A stretch of 64,000 nt of DNA. Origin: Mesorhizobium sp. CU3. Its GTDB lineage: Bacteria; Pseudomonadota; Alphaproteobacteria; Rhizobiales; Rhizobiaceae. Positions 37,896 to 46,233 of this stretch are shown here, one piece after another. Under the pieces are notes generated by a model, which had not been told where the DNA came from, made no database searches, and saw only the letters and a list, made by a program, of their open reading frames with translations. A program made the translations under genes and the position numbers. Numbering within the stretch: the stretch's first letter is position 1; each line of letters starts with the position of its first letter. The stretch spans positions 1 through 64,000 of the forward strand of contig NZ_VFWX01000011.1 of the NCBI RefSeq assembly GCF_006442965.1, given 5' to 3'.

Positions 37896-38900
37896 TTACT
37901 TCTTCAGCTCCAGCCCGACACCCTTGTTGATGAAGGCCAGCGTATAGGCCTTCTTGATGTCGATGCCCGGCTGCGCGACCTTGGCCTTCACCATCTTGTC
38001 GTAGAAGCTCTGGATGCGCGCGTCGGTCATGGCGCCGATGCCGAGCTTTTCCGAATCGCCGGAATCGACCACGCCGAACTTCTTCAGCTGTTCGATCGAG
38101 AAGGCGATCTGCTCATCCGTCATGTCCGGATTGTCCTTCTTGATCATGTCGTTGGCGGCCTTGTTGTCGCCGTAGAGATAATTGTACCAGCCCTTGGCCG
38201 AGCCATCGACGAAGCACTGGACGACCTCCGGCCGCTTGTCGATCGTATCCTGCATGACCTCGACAGTCGTCGCATAGGTATCCCAGCCATAGTCGGCGAG
38301 CAGGAACTGGTTCGGCACGAAGCCGCCGGCCTTCTGCACCGCGAACGGCTCGGACGTCACATAGCCCTGCTGGATCGACTTCTTGTTGGCGATGAAGGGC
38401 GCCGGGTTAAACGTGTAGGGCACGCGCTTGGCGGCATCGAAGCCGAGTTCGGTGACCATCCACTGGAAGAAGGTCTGCGCGCCTTCGTCGCCCAGGATGT
38501 ACTGGTCGGCATTCTTGAGGTCTTCCCACTTGTCCAGCCCCTGCCCCGGCTGGGACATGATGACCTGCGGATCTTTCTGGAAGTCGGCGGCGACGACGCG
38601 CATCGGAATGCCCTGCTGCACGGCGTCGAAGGCCGAAAGCAGATTGCCGCCCATGTAGAAATCGATCTTGCCGGCCAACAGCATCGGCCGGCCGCTGACC
38701 TGCGGGCCGCCCTGCATGATGGTAACGTCGAGACCGCAGGCGGCATAGGTGCCGTCCGCCACGGCCTGGTAGTAGCCGCCATGTTCCGGCTCGGCCAGCC
38801 AGTTCGTGCCGAACGTCACCTTCTCGTTCGCAGCGGCCGTCAGCGTGCCCGCCACCAGCAAGGCGATCGAGCCCGCCAGGATCTTCCCATTTCCGATCAT
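37896..38900 (-). CDS. ABC substrate-binding protein, NMT1/THI5-like
   Basis: 334 residues with a signal peptide cut after TLTAAA. The mature protein begins KVTFGTNWLAEPEHGGYYQAV, the pattern of the NMT1/THI5-like family that binds pyrimidine precursors of thiamine, formyl-aminopyrimidine or related N-heterocycles, also sulfonates and nitrate. GAGAGGGTGAG stands before the ATG. As first gene of the operon it probably defines the substrate, which the following amidohydrolase, FAD oxidase and reductases would degrade. Ligand not determinable here. Confidence 0.87.
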   Translation of the reverse strand: MIGNGKILAGSIALLVAGTLTAAANEKVTFGTNWLAEPEHGGYYQAVADGTYAACGLDVTIMQGGPQVSGRPMLLAGKIDFYMGGNLLSAFDAVQQGIPMRVVAADFQKDPQVIMSQPGQGLDKWEDLKNADQYILGDEGAQTFFQWMVTELGFDAAKRVPYTFNPAPFIANKKSIQQGYVTSEPFAVQKAGGFVPNQFLLADYGWDTYATTVEVMQDTIDKRPEVVQCFVDGSAKGWYNYLYGDNKAANDMIKKDNPDMTDEQIAFSIEQLKKFGVVDSGDSEKLGIGAMTDARIQSFYDKMVKAKVAQPGIDIKKAYTLAFINKGVGLELKK

Positions 38901-39059
38901 AAACTCACCCTCTCTTGGCTCCGGCGCGCTGCGCGCTGGGCTCGACACCATTGGTTCAAGAAGCAAGACACATGCCACCGCCCGGGCCGCCCGCTTGCGC
39001 GGCAGTCATTGCCGAGACCGGAAGGGTCATGCTGTACGAAAGGCATCGTGCCTATTTTT

Positions 39060-39073
39060 TGGACGCCTGTCCA
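39060..39073. promoter_or_regulatory. Palindrome between the ABC operon and ridA
   Basis: A perfect inverted repeat TGGAC-gcct-GTCCA lies in the 251-base divergent gap, flanked by T-rich and A/T-rich stretches (CTATTTTTT before, TAATC after). Its place between two divergent catabolic units fits an operator for a dimeric repressor such as a GntR or LysR-type protein. No regulator gene is adjacent. The remainder of the gap shows nothing else clear. Confidence 0.4.
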
Positions 39074-39151
39074 TAATCGCCCTGGCGGCATGCACCGCAT
39101 CTTGAAGCTTTCATGAATCGAGCCTTAGTTTGCGGCACACAGGAGAATGCC

Positions 39152-39535
39152 ATGCTGAAATACCTCGCCCCCAAGTCGATCAAGCCGCCCTTCGCCCGCT
39201 ACAGCCATGGGGTCGAGATTCCCGCCGGGAAACGCCTGGTGCTCTGTTCGGGCCAGCTTGGCATCGGACCCGACGACCATGTTCCCGAGGACACGGGCGC
39301 GCAGACGGAATTGTGCTTCAAGAACATCGCGGCGATTCTCAGCGAAGCCGGGCTGACGCTGAACGACATCGTGCGCATCAACGCCTTCGTCACCGGGCGC
39401 GAGCACCTGCAGGCCTATATGGACGTACGCAACCGGCTGTTTTCCGACCCCGCGCCGGCTTCGACACTGATGATCGTTTCGGGCTTTGCCCGCCCCGAGT
39501 TCAAGGTCGAGGTCGAGGTGCTGGCCGCTGGCTAG
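39152..39535 (+). CDS. RidA-family (YjgF/YER057c/UK114) protein
   Basis: 127 residues. LVLCSGQLGIGPDDHV, FKNIAAILSEAGLTLNDIVRINAFV and the C-terminal PEFKVEVEVLAAG are the trimeric RidA fold. RidA itself hydrolyses reactive enamine/imine intermediates of PLP enzymes; relatives act in catabolic pathways of amides and N-heterocycles. AGGAGAATGCC before the ATG is a strong ribosome site and excludes the ATG at 39113. It is followed after 70 bases by a creatininase-family gene, and it is divergent from the ABC operon. Confidence 0.88.
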   Translation: MLKYLAPKSIKPPFARYSHGVEIPAGKRLVLCSGQLGIGPDDHVPEDTGAQTELCFKNIAAILSEAGLTLNDIVRINAFVTGREHLQAYMDVRNRLFSDPAPASTLMIVSGFARPEFKVEVEVLAAG

Positions 39536-39605
39536 CGGTTGCTCGGAGCTGTCAGGCCCATTAGACCGCTCAAGGCCGAACAAAAGAACCCATCGGGAGA
39601 CGACA

Positions 39606-40403
39606 GTGACGAAAAAACGAGTGTGGTGGGGCGATTACCGGACGACGGAATACGCCTCGATCGATGCCGAAGCGACCATTGCCGTGCTGCCGGTGGCGGC
39701 GATCGAGCAGCATGGTCCGCATCTGCCTGTATCGACCGACACTTCGATCATGACGGGCATGCTGGAGACGGTGATCGCCCGCCTGCCTGACGATCTCGAT
39801 ATCCGTATCCTGCCGATACAGGCGATCGGCAAGTCGAACGAGCATCTGCATGCGCCGGGCACGCTTACGCTGCCGGCAACGACCTTGGTCGATGCCTGGA
39901 CCGAACTCGGCCTGTCGATCGCCCGCGCCGGCGTCAGAAAACTGATCGTCGTCAATTCGCATGGCGGCAACGAGGAGATCATGGGCATCATCACGCGCGA
40001 GTTGCGCGTGCGGGCCAAGATGCTGGCGGTGAAGACGAGCTGGCAGCGCTTCGGCCGCCCGGCCGGCATGTATACCGAGCTCGAGGACCGGCACGGCATC
40101 CATGGCGGCGATGTCGAGACCTCGCTGATGCTGCATTTTCGGCCCGATCTCGTCGACATGGGCAAGGCGGATAATTTCGTCTCCAATGTCGGCCGCGCCG
40201 AAAAGGAATTTTCGCTGCTGCGCCACACCGGCACGCACGCCTTCGCCTGGATCGCCAGCGACCTCAATCCGAACGGCGTGGTCGGCGATGCCTCGATCGC
40301 CACCGCCGAGAAAGGCCGGCTGACCGCCGAGCATCAGGCCGATGGCTTCATCAGCCTGGTCAGAGATGTGCGAAAGGCGAAGCTTGCGGAGTGGCTGTCG
40401 TAG
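39606..40403 (+). CDS. Creatininase-family amidohydrolase
   Basis: 265 residues. Metal-binding pattern AAIEQHGPHLPVSTD (Glu, His, Asp) and VNSHGGNEE (His and Glu) match the binuclear site of creatininase and its relatives. The family opens or closes small lactams and includes creatinine amidohydrolase, formamidopyrimidine deformylase and the mycofactocin protein MftE. GTG start with GGGAG before it. The pairing with RidA and a nearby cytosine-deaminase-like enzyme fits breakdown of a cyclic amide; sarcosine oxidase elsewhere in the window would fit creatinine, but creatinase is not present here. Confidence 0.85.
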   Translation: MTKKRVWWGDYRTTEYASIDAEATIAVLPVAAIEQHGPHLPVSTDTSIMTGMLETVIARLPDDLDIRILPIQAIGKSNEHLHAPGTLTLPATTLVDAWTELGLSIARAGVRKLIVVNSHGGNEEIMGIITRELRVRAKMLAVKTSWQRFGRPAGMYTELEDRHGIHGGDVETSLMLHFRPDLVDMGKADNFVSNVGRAEKEFSLLRHTGTHAFAWIASDLNPNGVVGDASIATAEKGRLTAEHQADGFISLVRDVRKAKLAEWLS

Positions 40404-40411
40404 CGGCAGCG

Positions 40412-40921
40412 CTACTCTTCGATAGCAAGCTCGAAGGGTATCCCTTCGAAAGCGTCGGCGCCGCGGCCGATCGCTTCGATCGCCGCGACCATGCGGCCGT
40501 CGCGCTTCAGCAGCGTGTCGGCCACCGCGATCAGCCGCGGATTGGGCGTCGCCGTCGGCGAAAGAAAGCGCAGCGTCTGGGCGAGTTCCATTTCGTCGCG
40601 CTTGGGCGAAAGAGCCGCCGCGATGATGTAGGCCGAAGCGGTCGAGCGGCTGACCCCTGCATAGCAATGCACGACCATCGGCTTTGCCCGGTCCCAGCGA
40701 TAGGCGAAATCGAGCAAGGCACGCACATGCTCTTCGCCGGGCATGGTCATGCCGTCCTGCGCGACCGCAATGTCGTGCATAACCAGATGCAGATGGTTTT
40801 GCGCCAGGATCGAAGCCGGCCGGACCACCTCCGTGCCGGCGGCGAGCAGCGACAGCAGGCGCTGCGCGCCGGTCCTTGCTACGGTTTCGTCGACCTTCGA
40901 CAGCGAGCAGACATGGATCAT
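40412..40921 (-). CDS. Tyrosine/dual-specificity phosphatase-like protein
   Basis: 169 residues. The P-loop VVHCYAGVSRSTASAYI carries Cys86 and Arg92 (HCX5R), the active site of cysteine phosphatases, with a general-acid Asp candidate upstream (MHDIA or WDRAK). It follows the threonine-phosphate decarboxylase gene with an ATGA overlap, so it is coupled to a cobalamin gene. That suggests dephosphorylation of a small phosphorylated metabolite, perhaps in corrinoid assembly, more than protein signalling. Function unproven. Confidence 0.85.
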   Translation of the reverse strand: MIHVCSLSKVDETVARTGAQRLLSLLAAGTEVVRPASILAQNHLHLVMHDIAVAQDGMTMPGEEHVRALLDFAYRWDRAKPMVVHCYAGVSRSTASAYIIAAALSPKRDEMELAQTLRFLSPTATPNPRLIAVADTLLKRDGRMVAAIEAIGRGADAFEGIPFELAIEE

Positions 40922-41973
40922 CGTGTTTTATCCTCTGCCCGATCGTCGCGCCGCGCGGCCCAGGCCGCAAGCGCCGATTCGAAACGCCGCCATTCTTCGT
41001 CGCTGCCCGGCAGGCCGACGCGCAGCACTTGCGGCCGTCCGGCGAAGTGGCGGACCAGAACGCCACGCTCGCCGAGTGCCGAAAACAGGCCCGGAGCACT
41101 GGCGAAAGACAGATAGCGGAACAAGGACGTGCCGCCGGCCACCGGAATGCCAAAGCGGTCGAAGAGCGCGTCGAGCCGTCCGGCATCCGCCGCCAGACGA
41201 CGGCGCATATCGGTTTGCCATCTTGTGTCCGACAGGGCGCGGATGCCATATTCGAGCGCCGGCCCCGCCACCGCCCAGGGACCGAGCTGCGTTTCCAGCC
41301 GCTCTGCGGTCAGCCGATCCGCCAGTGCGAAGCCCAGCCTGACGCCGGCAAGGCCGAAGAACTTGCCGAAGGAGCGCAGCACGACGATGCCGCCCTCGCC
41401 GGCATCGCCAGCCAGGCTTTGCTCGATCGGACCCACATCCATGAAGGCCTCGTCGACGACCAGCAAGCCACCCTTGGCGCGAAGCCGCGCGGCAAGGTCG
41501 AGCAGGCGCGGCCTTTCGATCAGCCGCCCGTCCGGATTGTTCGGATTTACCAGCACGGCAAGGTCGGCACCCGCCAGCGCATCGAATTCACCCACCTCCG
41601 CCACGGCATGGCCGGCGATTGCCGCCGCCCTCGCGTGCTCGGCATAGGTCGGACCGAGCACCAGCGCCTTGCCGGGCTTCACCAGCGAGGCGACGCGCGG
41701 CAACAGGATCTGCGTGCCCGGCCCCGCCGCCACATGCGCCGCCGAAGGCGCGCCATAGGCTTTGGCCGCAATTTCGGCCAATTCGCGCAATCGTTGCGAT
41801 TCCGGCAAACGTGACAGGGCAGTGGCGGGCAGGTCGAAAAGCGGGTAGGAGTGCGGATTGATACCTGTCGAAAGGTCGACGAAAGGCCGTGGCGCGTGGG
41901 GGAAGAGCGCGCTCGCCCGGCCAAGGGATCCGCCGTGATCCACCGCAGCAATCGCTCCGTCAAGAAGCTTCAT
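40918..41973 (-). CDS. cobC: Threonine-phosphate decarboxylase (rhizobial CobC)
   Basis: 351 residues. Aminotransferase-fold protein with AAGPGTQILLPRVASL, VLVNPNNPDGR (141-150), LLVVDEAFMDV and the PLP lysine in VVLRSFGKFFGLAGVRLG (Lys204). It decarboxylates L-threonine phosphate to aminopropanol phosphate, the linker between corrin and nucleotide loop (CobD in Salmonella naming). Its ATG overlaps the ATG of the divergent cobD by two bases (CATG), so neither has a non-coding leader. The phosphatase gene follows, coupled. Confidence 0.9.
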   Translation of the reverse strand: MKLLDGAIAAVDHGGSLGRASALFPHAPRPFVDLSTGINPHSYPLFDLPATALSRLPESQRLRELAEIAAKAYGAPSAAHVAAGPGTQILLPRVASLVKPGKALVLGPTYAEHARAAAIAGHAVAEVGEFDALAGADLAVLVNPNNPDGRLIERPRLLDLAARLRAKGGLLVVDEAFMDVGPIEQSLAGDAGEGGIVVLRSFGKFFGLAGVRLGFALADRLTAERLETQLGPWAVAGPALEYGIRALSDTRWQTDMRRRLAADAGRLDALFDRFGIPVAGGTSLFRYLSFASAPGLFSALGERGVLVRHFAGRPQVLRVGLPGSDEEWRRFESALAAWAARRDDRAEDKTR

Positions 41974-42979
41974 GTCGATCCTGATCGCTTTCCTGTCACT
42001 CGCCGTTGAACGGATCCTCGGTTATCCGGACTGGCTGTTCAACGCCATCGGCCATCCGGTCACCTGGATCGGCAGGCTGATATCCTTTCTCGATCGCCGG
42101 CTCAACCGCGCCACCGATTCCGACGAAATACGTCGCCGCCAGGGTGTGCGGGCGCTGCTGGTCATCCTTTTGGTTCCAGGCCTCATCGGCCTCGCCCTGC
42201 ATATCCTGCTCTGGATGATTTTTCCCATGGGCCTGATCATCGCCGCCATCCTCGGCTCAACGCTCCTGTCGCAGAAAAGTCTCGCCGAGCATGTCGAGGA
42301 TGTGGCGGACGCCCTGGAAACCGGCGGTCTGACGCTCGGCCGCATAGCCGTCTCGCGCATCGTCGGCCGCGACCCGGAAAAGTTGGACAAGGCCGGCGTT
42401 GCCCGCGCGGCGATAGAAAGCCTGGCCGAGAATTTTTCCGACGGCGTCGTTGCGCCCGCCTTCTGGACCGGCATTGGTGGTTTAGGTGGCGGAGCCGCCT
42501 ACAAGGCCGCCAACACCGCCGATTCGATGATCGGCCACCGCACGCCGCAATATGAGGCTTTCGGTCGGGCGGCCGCCCGCTTCGACGACCTGATCAATCT
42601 GCCGGCGTCGCGGCTCACCGGCCTGCTCATCGTGCTGGCGGCATTTTTCGTGCCCGGCGCCGACCCGCGCGCGGCTTGGCAGGTGATGCGCCGCGACGCC
42701 AGAAAGCACCGCTCTCCGAATGCCGGCTGGCCGGAGGCCGCGATGGCCGGCGCGCTGGGGCTGTCGCTCGCCGGGCCGCGCAGCTATGGCGGCGAAATGG
42801 TCGAGGACGCCTATATGGGCGAAGGCGGCCGGCGCGAGGCCGAAAGCACCGACATCCGCCAGGCGCTGAAACTCTACCGCGTCGCCGACGCTCTGCTGCT
42901 CGGCCTGTTCGCGATCCTGTCGACGGCGGTGATCTACCTGACCATGATGATAAGCGGCCAGGGCGCTAGCCCGCTTTAA
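41972..42979 (+). CDS. cobD: Adenosylcobinamide-phosphate synthase (CbiB/CobD)
   Basis: 335 residues, membrane protein with about five helices. VERILGYPDWLFNAIGHPVTWIG at the N-terminus, IESLAENFSDGVVAPAFW and AYKAANTADSMIGHRTPQYEAFG are hallmark blocks of the family. It joins aminopropanol phosphate to adenosylcobyric acid at the inner membrane. The stop overlaps the convergent cobO stop by four bases. No B12 riboswitch is possible upstream because the start codon overlaps that of cobC. Confidence 0.94.
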   Translation: MSILIAFLSLAVERILGYPDWLFNAIGHPVTWIGRLISFLDRRLNRATDSDEIRRRQGVRALLVILLVPGLIGLALHILLWMIFPMGLIIAAILGSTLLSQKSLAEHVEDVADALETGGLTLGRIAVSRIVGRDPEKLDKAGVARAAIESLAENFSDGVVAPAFWTGIGGLGGGAAYKAANTADSMIGHRTPQYEAFGRAAARFDDLINLPASRLTGLLIVLAAFFVPGADPRAAWQVMRRDARKHRSPNAGWPEAAMAGALGLSLAGPRSYGGEMVEDAYMGEGGRREAESTDIRQALKLYRVADALLLGLFAILSTAVIYLTMMISGQGASPL

Positions 42980-43605
42980 AACTCGATCCCCTGCTGGGCC
43001 TTCACCCCGGCAGAAAAATGGTGCTTGGTCAGCCCCATCTCGGTGACAAGGTCTGCCGCCTCGACCAGCAGCGGCTTGGCGTTGCGGCCGGTGACGATGA
43101 CATGCAGGTCGTCCCGGCGCGCCTTCAGCGCCGCGACCACTCTCTCGAGGTCGAGATAGTCGTAGCGCAGCGCGATGTTGAGTTCGTCGAGCACGACCAG
43201 GCTGATCGACGGATCGGCCATCAATTCCAGCGCCTTGGCCCAGGCGGCTTCGGCGGCGGCGATGTCGCGCTTGAGGTCCTGCGTTTCCCAGGTGAACCCC
43301 TCGCCCATCGCATGCCAGACGACGCGGTCGCCGAAGGCGGCGAAGGCGTCCTTTTCGCCGGTGTGCCATTTGCCCTTGATGAACTGGACGACGCCGACGC
43401 GCTTGCCGTAGCCCAGCATCCTGAGCGCCAGCCCGAAAGCAGCGGTCGTCTTGCCCTTGCCCGGCCCGGTGTTGACGATCAAAAGGCCTTTCTCGATCGT
43501 CTTGCCGGCCACCTCGGCATCCTGCACCGCCTTGCGCTTGGCCATCTTGGCGCGGTGGCGCTCGGCGTCCTTGTCGTCAATGGGCTTGTCTTCGATCTCG
43601 GTCAT
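42976..43605 (-). CDS. cobO: Cob(I)yrinic acid a,c-diamide adenosyltransferase
   Basis: 209 residues. Walker A LLIVNTGPGKGKTTAAFGLAL (41-61), VGVVQFIKGKW, WETQDLKRD and VVLDELNIALRYDYL are typical of the CobA/CobO adenosyltransferase. It transfers the adenosyl group of ATP to the cobalt of the corrinoid. It lies one base after the cobP stop region on the same strand, so the two are co-translated, and is convergent with cobD. Confidence 0.95.
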   Translation of the reverse strand: MTEIEDKPIDDKDAERHRAKMAKRKAVQDAEVAGKTIEKGLLIVNTGPGKGKTTAAFGLALRMLGYGKRVGVVQFIKGKWHTGEKDAFAAFGDRVVWHAMGEGFTWETQDLKRDIAAAEAAWAKALELMADPSISLVVLDELNIALRYDYLDLERVVAALKARRDDLHVIVTGRNAKPLLVEAADLVTEMGLTKHHFSAGVKAQQGIEF

Positions 43606-43606
43606 G

Positions 43607-44137
43607 TCATTTCACCTTGAGCGGCAGCCCCGCCACCATCATCAGCACATTGTCGGCAACGGCCGCGACCTGCTGGTTCAACCGCCCGGCGGCATCGCGG
43701 AACCGGCGCGCCAGCGCATTGTCGGGCACGATGCCCAAGCCCACCTCATTCGAGACCACGAACCACGGTCCGCGCGGCCGCGACAGCACATCCGACAACC
43801 GCCGGCTTTCGGCCTCGACATCATGCTCGGCCAGCATGTGATTGGTGAGCCACAGCGTCAGGCAATCGATCAGCACCGGCTGGTGATCCGGCAAGGCTTC
43901 GATTGCGCCCACCAGGTCGAGCGGCGCATCGACCGTGACCCAGCCTTCGCCGCGCCGCGACCGATGCAGCGCGATGCGTTCGCGCATTTCGTCGTCATAG
44001 GCCTGCGCCGTGGCGATGTAGGCCCAGGGCGACGGAAAACCGGTCGTCAGGCCCTCGGCATGCGAACTCTTGCCCGAGCGCGCGCCGCCCAGGATAAAAG
44101 TCAGTTTGCCAGCACTAGCGGCCGTCACGCCGGTCAT
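43607..44137 (-). CDS. cobP: Adenosylcobinamide kinase / guanylyltransferase
   Basis: 176 residues. P-loop FILGGARSGKSSHAEGL (15-31), AYIATAQAYDDEM, and RIALHRSRRGEGW with His58 as the GMP-carrying residue; NEVGLGIVP is the last family block. It phosphorylates adenosylcobinamide and makes the GDP derivative. The 127-base upstream gap was read for a cobalamin riboswitch; no B12-box was seen. Confidence 0.94.
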   Translation of the reverse strand: MTGVTAASAGKLTFILGGARSGKSSHAEGLTTGFPSPWAYIATAQAYDDEMRERIALHRSRRGEGWVTVDAPLDLVGAIEALPDHQPVLIDCLTLWLTNHMLAEHDVEAESRRLSDVLSRPRGPWFVVSNEVGLGIVPDNALARRFRDAAGRLNQQVAAVADNVLMMVAGLPLKVK

Positions 44138-44264
44138 TTCCTGTCCTTATCCTTGGATGAATCGTGGCCATGAGGCCATTGGCGCGGGACTTTAGGCAGA
44201 AGCGCCGAGGCCGGCAAACCAATTTCCGCCCTGTCCCGGCGCGATTGCGGCACGCCTTCCGGCG

Positions 44265-44963
44265 CTACGAAGCCGCGATCCGGGCCGCGACCAGCTGCTG
44301 CAGCCGCCACAGGCGCGCATCGTGGATGCCGCGCCGCTCCAGGTTCTTCACCGTGTTGTAGAGATAGTCGGCGCCCGAGCCCCAATGACCGCAGGAGGTC
44401 GCCAGCCTTTCGACCACTTCGTCTTCGCTGAGCGGGCCGGCATAGGTGGTCCCCTGGCGATTGATGACGAAGGCCAGCGCCCGCAGCGGGCCGCCATCGC
44501 TTGCCAGATTGAGCAGGCGCGGATGATAGCTGGTCGGCTTCAGCGTCACCTCGCGCCGCAAGAGCTTGTCGAGCTGCTCGCGCCTGTCGCCGTCGCCCAG
44601 CCGAAAGGCGACGCCCTTGCATTGTCCGCCGCGATCCAAGGCCATCATCAGCCCGGGTTGCTCCTTGGTGCCGCGCCAGCGCGTCATCTTCATACAGAAG
44701 GATCTGTGCCAGCCGCGCGCCAGCGCCACGCGTTCCTCGGTGTGCTCGATCTCGGGCTTCCAGATCAGCGAGCCGTAGCCGAACAGCCAGAGCGGTTCGG
44801 TCGGCGCAAACTGCGCCTCGAGCGCATCGATCATCGCCGCGTAGTCGCCGTCATCCAGATGCGCCGCGTCGGGATCGGGTCCGCTGTCCTCGACGACGCG
44901 AAAGCAGCGGGCGACCAGTTCCTCGGTGAGCGACATGGTTCTTGGCAACATGCGGGCGACCAT
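44265..44963 (-). CDS. ChaC-family gamma-glutamylcyclotransferase
   Basis: 232 residues. LWLFGYGSLIWKP (59-71) with the YGSL substrate loop, HRSFCMKMTRWRGT, then a long C-terminal domain with KGVAFRLGDGD and GHWGSGADYLYNTV. ChaC proteins break the gamma-glutamyl bond of glutathione, releasing 5-oxoproline and Cys-Gly. GCGAGG stands five bases before the chosen ATG; later ATGs (44951, 44936) have weaker sites. Divergent from the Rieske oxygenase gene, with only 91 bases between them. Confidence 0.88.
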   Translation of the reverse strand: MVARMLPRTMSLTEELVARCFRVVEDSGPDPDAAHLDDGDYAAMIDALEAQFAPTEPLWLFGYGSLIWKPEIEHTEERVALARGWHRSFCMKMTRWRGTKEQPGLMMALDRGGQCKGVAFRLGDGDRREQLDKLLRREVTLKPTSYHPRLLNLASDGGPLRALAFVINRQGTTYAGPLSEDEVVERLATSCGHWGSGADYLYNTVKNLERRGIHDARLWRLQQLVAARIAAS

Positions 44964-45054
44964 AGGGGCCTCGCGCAGCCACCACAATGCACGCGGGCCG
45001 GCAATTGACAACGACTTTGCCCGGGTGTCCGCTATCATCAGCCAGGAGAAGCCG

Positions 45055-46233
45055 ATGCAGCCCAATCCAAGCGACCGCGCCCCCTATAACGGTCTGACCA
45101 GCCTCCAACCGACATTGCCGTCGGCCGCCTATTGGGACGCGGATGCTTATCGGCGCGACCTGGAGGCGATCTGGTACCGAAGCTGGCTGATGGTCTGCCG
45201 CGAAGCTGACCTCGCCGAGCCCCTCGCCTTCCGCACGTTCCGCGTCGGCACGCAGGAGATCGTCGTGCTGTGCGACGAGGCCGGCGCCCTACGCGCCTTC
45301 CACAACACCTGCCGCCATCGCGGCTCGCAGCTTTGCCAGGAAAGCGCCGGGCGGCTGAAGGCCAGGCTGCTCACTTGCCCCTACCACGCCTGGTCCTACT
45401 CGCTGCGCGGCGACCTCGTGCGCGTGCCGTCGAAATCGCTGCCCGAAGGCTTCGACAAGGCCGACTATCCGCTCTACCGCGTGGCGCTCTCGGTCTGGCG
45501 TGGCCTGGTCTTCATCAACCTCGCGGAAAATCCCGACGGATCGGCGGAAACCTCTTTCGATTGGGCCTCCGGCGACCTGTCCAACTGGCCGCTGGAGACG
45601 CTCGTCACGGGGCATCGGTTGACCAAGGTGATGAACTGCAACTGGAAGATTTTCTGGGAAAACTTCAACGAGTGCCTGCACTGCCCCGGCGTGCACAAGG
45701 ATCTGTCGCGGCTGGTGCCGATCTACGGCCGCGGCCTGATGTCCCGGCATGACGATCCCGAATGGGTGCGCCATGCCGACAATGACGATCCGGAGTTTTC
45801 CGGCCGCCTACGCCCCGGCGCCGAAACCTGGTCCAAGGACGGCCGCGTTCACGGCCCGGTCTTTTCCGGCCTCACGCCGGCCGAGCGTGCCGCCGGCCAG
45901 ACTTACGCGACCTCATTACCTTCGATGTTCATCGTCGGCCATGTCGATTACATGCGCACGGTGCGGCTCGCCCCGCTCGGCCCCGAGCAGACCGAGCTGA
46001 CCGCCGAATGGCTGTTTTCGCCGGACGCGCTGGGCAAGACTGACATCGACAACATCGTCGCTTTCGGCACGCAGGTGCTCGAGGAAGACGCCGCGATCTG
46101 CGAGGTCAACCAGAAGGGCCTGCGCTCGATGCGCCATGAGGCCGGCGTGCTGATGCCGGAGGAATATGATCTGCACCGCTTCCACGACTGGGTGCGCGAA
46201 CGGCACGCGCCGCTGGAAGCCAAATCAAAATGA
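45055..46233 (+). CDS. Rieske non-heme iron oxygenase, quaternary-amine monooxygenase type
   Basis: 392 residues. Rieske cluster ligands Cys86-x-His88 (NTCRHRG) and Cys108-x2-His111 (CPYHAW). The catalytic iron site lies in NFNECLHCPGVHK: His209 and His214, with Glu206 in place of the usual bridging Asp. A bridging Glu is characteristic of carnitine monooxygenase CntA and related quaternary-amine demethylases such as GbcA (glycine betaine) and stachydrine demethylases. So the likely reaction is oxidative N-demethylation of a betaine. CAGGAGAAG before the ATG is a good ribosome site. No reductase gene is adjacent. It ends with a 9-base tail overlap with the MFS gene. Confidence 0.85.
   Translation: MQPNPSDRAPYNGLTSLQPTLPSAAYWDADAYRRDLEAIWYRSWLMVCREADLAEPLAFRTFRVGTQEIVVLCDEAGALRAFHNTCRHRGSQLCQESAGRLKARLLTCPYHAWSYSLRGDLVRVPSKSLPEGFDKADYPLYRVALSVWRGLVFINLAENPDGSAETSFDWASGDLSNWPLETLVTGHRLTKVMNCNWKIFWENFNECLHCPGVHKDLSRLVPIYGRGLMSRHDDPEWVRHADNDDPEFSGRLRPGAETWSKDGRVHGPVFSGLTPAERAAGQTYATSLPSMFIVGHVDYMRTVRLAPLGPEQTELTAEWLFSPDALGKTDIDNIVAFGTQVLEEDAAICEVNQKGLRSMRHEAGVLMPEEYDLHRFHDWVRERHAPLEAKSK

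Noticed and set aside
37275..39116. Long plus-strand open frame across the ABC operon
   Set aside because: It crosses two well-supported minus-strand genes and has a shadow composition.
44138..44264. Possible cobalamin riboswitch before cobP-cobO
   Set aside because: No B12-box sequence or the typical long stem set could be found on the minus strand.
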